Below, in pieces: positions 62,042 to 64,000 of a stretch of DNA of 64,000 bases. The notes below the pieces were generated by a model. That model worked only from the letters and a program-made list of their open reading frames with translations. It made no database searches and was not told where the DNA came from. The stretch lies in assembly GCF_003955665.1 (NCBI RefSeq), contig NZ_RXHU01000056.1, forward strand, positions 60,322-124,321, read 5' to 3'. The DNA comes from Paenibacillus whitsoniae (GTDB lineage: Bacteria; Bacillota; Bacilli; Paenibacillales; NBRC-103111). Both the position numbers and the translations under genes were made by a program. How positions within the stretch are numbered: the stretch's first letter is position 1; each line of letters begins with the position of its first letter.

Positions 62042-62512
62042 ATGTTTAAAAAAGGTAAAAACCTCTTGAATCCCAACACAACCGATACCTTGATTGGGGA
62101 AGGCACCGTCTTTGAAGGCCGCATCAAATCGGAAGCTAGCCTGCGGATCGAAGGCACGATTACCGGCGATGTCGACTGTGCAGGCGATGTCATTATCGGT
62201 GAGAACGGCGTCGTCAAATCGAATATTTCCGCACGGGATGTCGTGCTGGCCGGGAGTGTTCACGGCAATATTACGACGAAAGGCAAACTGACGATTACGT
62301 CGACCGGCGCGCTGCACGGCAACCTCAGCGCCGCTTCGTTCATCATCGAGGAAGGCGGCGTCTTCCAAGGCAGCTCCAAGATGGAATCCAAAGCGGCGGA
62401 TCCGGTGCAGCAGGCTGAGGCGCCTAAGCCTGAGGGAGATCAGGACGGCGGCTTGAACAAACCTGCTTACTCGCCGGATAACGGCTATAAGGGAGCTACG
62501 ATTGCGATGTAG
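62042..62512 (+). CDS. Bactofilin-family protein
   Basis: 156 residues. The beta-helix core (DTLIGEGTVFEGRIKSEASL, LRIEGTITGDVDCAGDVIIG, VHGNITTKGKLTI) is flanked by a short basic N-terminus and a proline/acid-rich tail. Bactofilins polymerise without nucleotides and position cell-wall enzymes. The adjacent M23 peptidase is the classic bactofilin partner. Confidence 0.93.
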   Translation: MFKKGKNLLNPNTTDTLIGEGTVFEGRIKSEASLRIEGTITGDVDCAGDVIIGENGVVKSNISARDVVLAGSVHGNITTKGKLTITSTGALHGNLSAASFIIEEGGVFQGSSKMESKAADPVQQAEAPKPEGDQDGGLNKPAYSPDNGYKGATIAM

Positions 62513-62596
62513 GGCAGTATGCGGGCATGCCCCACTCGGACGGGAAGAGGTGTGACGCGAGAGCGTCTAGGTGGCTAGGCTAATCCGCACCGCGCG

Positions 62597-62605
62597 TGGT
62601 ATACT
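62597..62605 (+). promoter_or_regulatory. Extended -10 promoter candidate for the HAD gene
   Basis: TGGTATACT is TGn plus TATACT. No good -35; 55 bases before the start codon. Confidence 0.45.
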
Positions 62606-62659
62606 GATGAAAACTTCGTTTTCATTTCATTTTCAAAACCATGCAGGAGACGAACGCCT

Positions 62660-63394
62660 ATGAGAGAGCAAACGATTCTATTTGATCTGGACGATACGCT
62701 GGCACATTGTAATAAATATTTTGATATTGTCATCGAGCAGTTCACCGATGTGATGAAGACCTGGTATGCCGGACACCGGTTGACGGAGCAGGACATACGC
62801 CACAAGCAGCAGGAGATTGACCTCGCCGGCATCCATATCCACGGCTTTAAGCCGGAACGGTTTCCGCAGTCGTTCGTCGAGACGTACCAATGGTTTGCCG
62901 AGCGGTTCAATCGACCGACGAGCGAGGGTGAGGAAGCATTTCTCACGGACCTCGGCAACACCGTGTATGCCTACACCGTTGAGCCCTTTCCGCAGATGAA
63001 CGAAACGCTGCTGCGGCTGCAAGAGGAAGGCCACCGACTCTACCTGTACACGGGCGGAGACGCGGGGATTCAGATGAAAAAAGTGAAAGATCTCGGCTTG
63101 ACTCAGTACTTCGATGATCGCATTTTCATCACCGTGCATAAATCCCGCGAGTTTATGGAGACGATTATGGCAGAGCAACGCTTCGACCGCGAGCATACAT
63201 GGATGATCGGCAACTCCGTCAAGACGGACGTGCTGCCCGCTCTGCACGCGGGCATTCACGCCATCCACATCCCGGTGCCGGGCGATTGGGTTTACAACAC
63301 CGGCACCGTTGATGTACAGCCGAAAGGCGCGTTCTACCGCCTGAACGAACTGCAAGAAGTACCGGATACGATTCAGACGTATATCCGGAAGTAA
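62660..63394 (+). CDS. HAD-family hydrolase
   Basis: 244 residues. LFDLDDTLAHCNKY is motif I (DxDxT), LYTGGD motif II, MKKVKDLGL leads to motif III, and WMIGNSVKTDVLPALHAGI motif IV. Cap domain between motifs I and II with THIS-family length. A phosphatase whose substrate is unknown. GGAGA lies upstream of the ATG. Confidence 0.9.
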   Translation: MREQTILFDLDDTLAHCNKYFDIVIEQFTDVMKTWYAGHRLTEQDIRHKQQEIDLAGIHIHGFKPERFPQSFVETYQWFAERFNRPTSEGEEAFLTDLGNTVYAYTVEPFPQMNETLLRLQEEGHRLYLYTGGDAGIQMKKVKDLGLTQYFDDRIFITVHKSREFMETIMAEQRFDREHTWMIGNSVKTDVLPALHAGIHAIHIPVPGDWVYNTGTVDVQPKGAFYRLNELQEVPDTIQTYIRK

Positions 63395-63416
63395 CCGGCG
63401 CATCCCCATGCGCCCA

Positions 63417-63457
63417 AAAGGCCCCACTGCCGCTGGTTAAGCGGCCGCGGGGCCTTT
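63417..63457 (+). terminator. Terminator after the HAD gene
   Basis: AAAGGCCCC (63418-63426) / GGGGCCTTT (63449-63457) with an inner GCCGC/GCGGC stem. Only a short T-run. Confidence 0.7.
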
Positions 63458-63509
63458 GGGTATTGCGGGGGAGTGCTGGGCGGCGGCCCCCTCGCCTCGG
63501 ACAATTAAG

Positions 63510-63650
63510 AGTGGTAAACCGCTATTATCTGGGCGCGAGCCGCCGTTCTTCGGCAGTCGGGAGAAAAATAGAAGCGTTATACCGCTTCTATTTGCTCCGC
63601 AGCGCGTGGACTTGATGAAATAAGAGTGCCTAGGCACTCTTATTTCATCA
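63510..63650. repeat. Three successive hairpins including a 38-bp perfect palindrome
   Basis: AGTGGT-AA-ACCGCT (63510-63523); AAATAGAAGCG/CGCTTCTATTT (63566-63593); and a 38-bp palindrome centred on CCTAGG (63613-63650). All have A+T-rich outer arms. No gene here. Confidence 0.85.
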
Positions 63651-63710
63651 GCGGAACACTGGCCCATGCTTGCGCTGGAGCAGCAGAGCGCCGAGCTAAG
63701 ACAGGCAGCC

Positions 63711-64000
63711 CCTCTTAACTCGGCGATTTTCGCCATTTCGAGCGAGTTAACTAGGGCTAGGCACCCTTAGCTGGACTGTTTTCTCACTTTTGGCGGGATT
63801 GCTCCGTACTTAAGATGGGCCAGACCCTCTTAACTCAACGATTTTCGCCATTTCGAGCGAGTTAACTAGGGCTAGGCCCCCTTAGCTGGACTGTTTTCTC
63901 ACTTTTGGCGGGATTGCTCTGTACTTTAGATGGGCTAGACCCTCTTAACTCGGCGATTTTCGCCATTTCGAGCGAGTTAACTAGGGCTAGACCCTTCTAT
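63711..64000. repeat. 115-bp tandem repeat, about 2.5 copies, running off the edge
   Basis: Copies start with CCTCTTAACT at 63711, 63826 and 63941, 115 bases apart, nearly identical. Each holds TTAACTCG ... CGAGTTAA with an inner GGCGA/TCGCC hairpin. No gene is seen in 63395-64000. Confidence 0.92.

Noticed and set aside
63437..63736. 99-codon minus-strand frame
   Set aside because: Runs through the terminator, hairpins and palindrome; no coding signal.
63711..64000. CRISPR array
   Set aside because: The 115-bp units abut with no variable spacers and no cas genes are near.

Overview
The window looks like chromosomal DNA of an endospore-forming Gram-positive bacterium of the Paenibacillaceae (Paenibacillus or a close relative). 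Evidence: spore genes (CotD-type coat protein, SspH-type SASP, a gerA-family operon), Leu T-box leaders, a CIRCE element before groESL, a split Ku/LigD system, and a gene order (tsaE-tsaB-rimI-tsaD, ydiF-like ABC-F, moaC, tatA-tatC, groES-groEL) whose content and relative orientation match the corresponding Bacillus subtilis region.

Region 1 (1-19514) is a long, almost entirely minus-strand, A+T-rich surface-polysaccharide locus. It reads from a GT4 glycosyltransferase through an ABC exporter (wzm/wzt), a giant methyltransferase/coiled-coil/GT2/GT4 fusion, a GT-C-like membrane transferase, a small EamA-type flippase candidate, an FAD oxidoreductase, GT2 enzymes, a TIM-barrel isomerase and an SDR epimerase, to the dTDP-L-rhamnose genes rmlA-rmlC-(galU)-rmlB-rmlD, closed by a terminator. 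Beyond it lies a left-truncated sulfotransferase-like gene whose start is out of frame. The set resembles loci for rhamnose-rich S-layer or cell-wall glycans; that assignment is inference. A divergent O-antigen-ligase/TPR protein (19618-22131) may attach the finished glycan.

Region 2 (22137-28815) is a compact four-gene operon: SWIM zinc-finger protein, SNF2 ATPase, tiny AT-hook protein, second SWIM protein. Region 3 (28896-33611) holds cotD, a Crp/Fnr regulator with an AhpD-like protein, an intracellular-type PL11 rhamnogalacturonan lyase and a heptad-repeat coiled-coil protein.

Region 4 (33687-48615) is the conserved housekeeping block: groEL-groES with CIRCE, tatC-tatA, molybdopterin genes, 5-formyl-THF cyclo-ligase, ABC-F ATPase, a dense DnaA-box cluster, leuA behind two tandem leucine (CUC) T-box leaders, and the tRNA t6A genes tsaD-rimI-tsaB-tsaE. 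Region 5 (48635-59607) is spore- and repair-centred: sspH with a small partner, ku, a stand-alone LigD-type ligase, an ArsB-type transporter, a stand-alone LigD polymerase domain, cardiolipin synthase, and a germinant receptor operon in the order A-C-D-B. Region 6 (59664-64000) has a chromosomal ParM-like actin, an M23 peptidase-bactofilin pair, a HAD phosphatase, and then a non-coding tract of hairpins, a 38-bp perfect palindrome and a 115-bp tandem repeat running off the right edge.

The most interesting observations are the DnaA-box cluster between the convergent ydiF-like and leuA/tsaD genes, the tandem Leu T-boxes, the SWIM-SNF2-AT-hook-SWIM operon, and the giant fusion protein with its neighbouring three-part lipid-linked sugar cassette.
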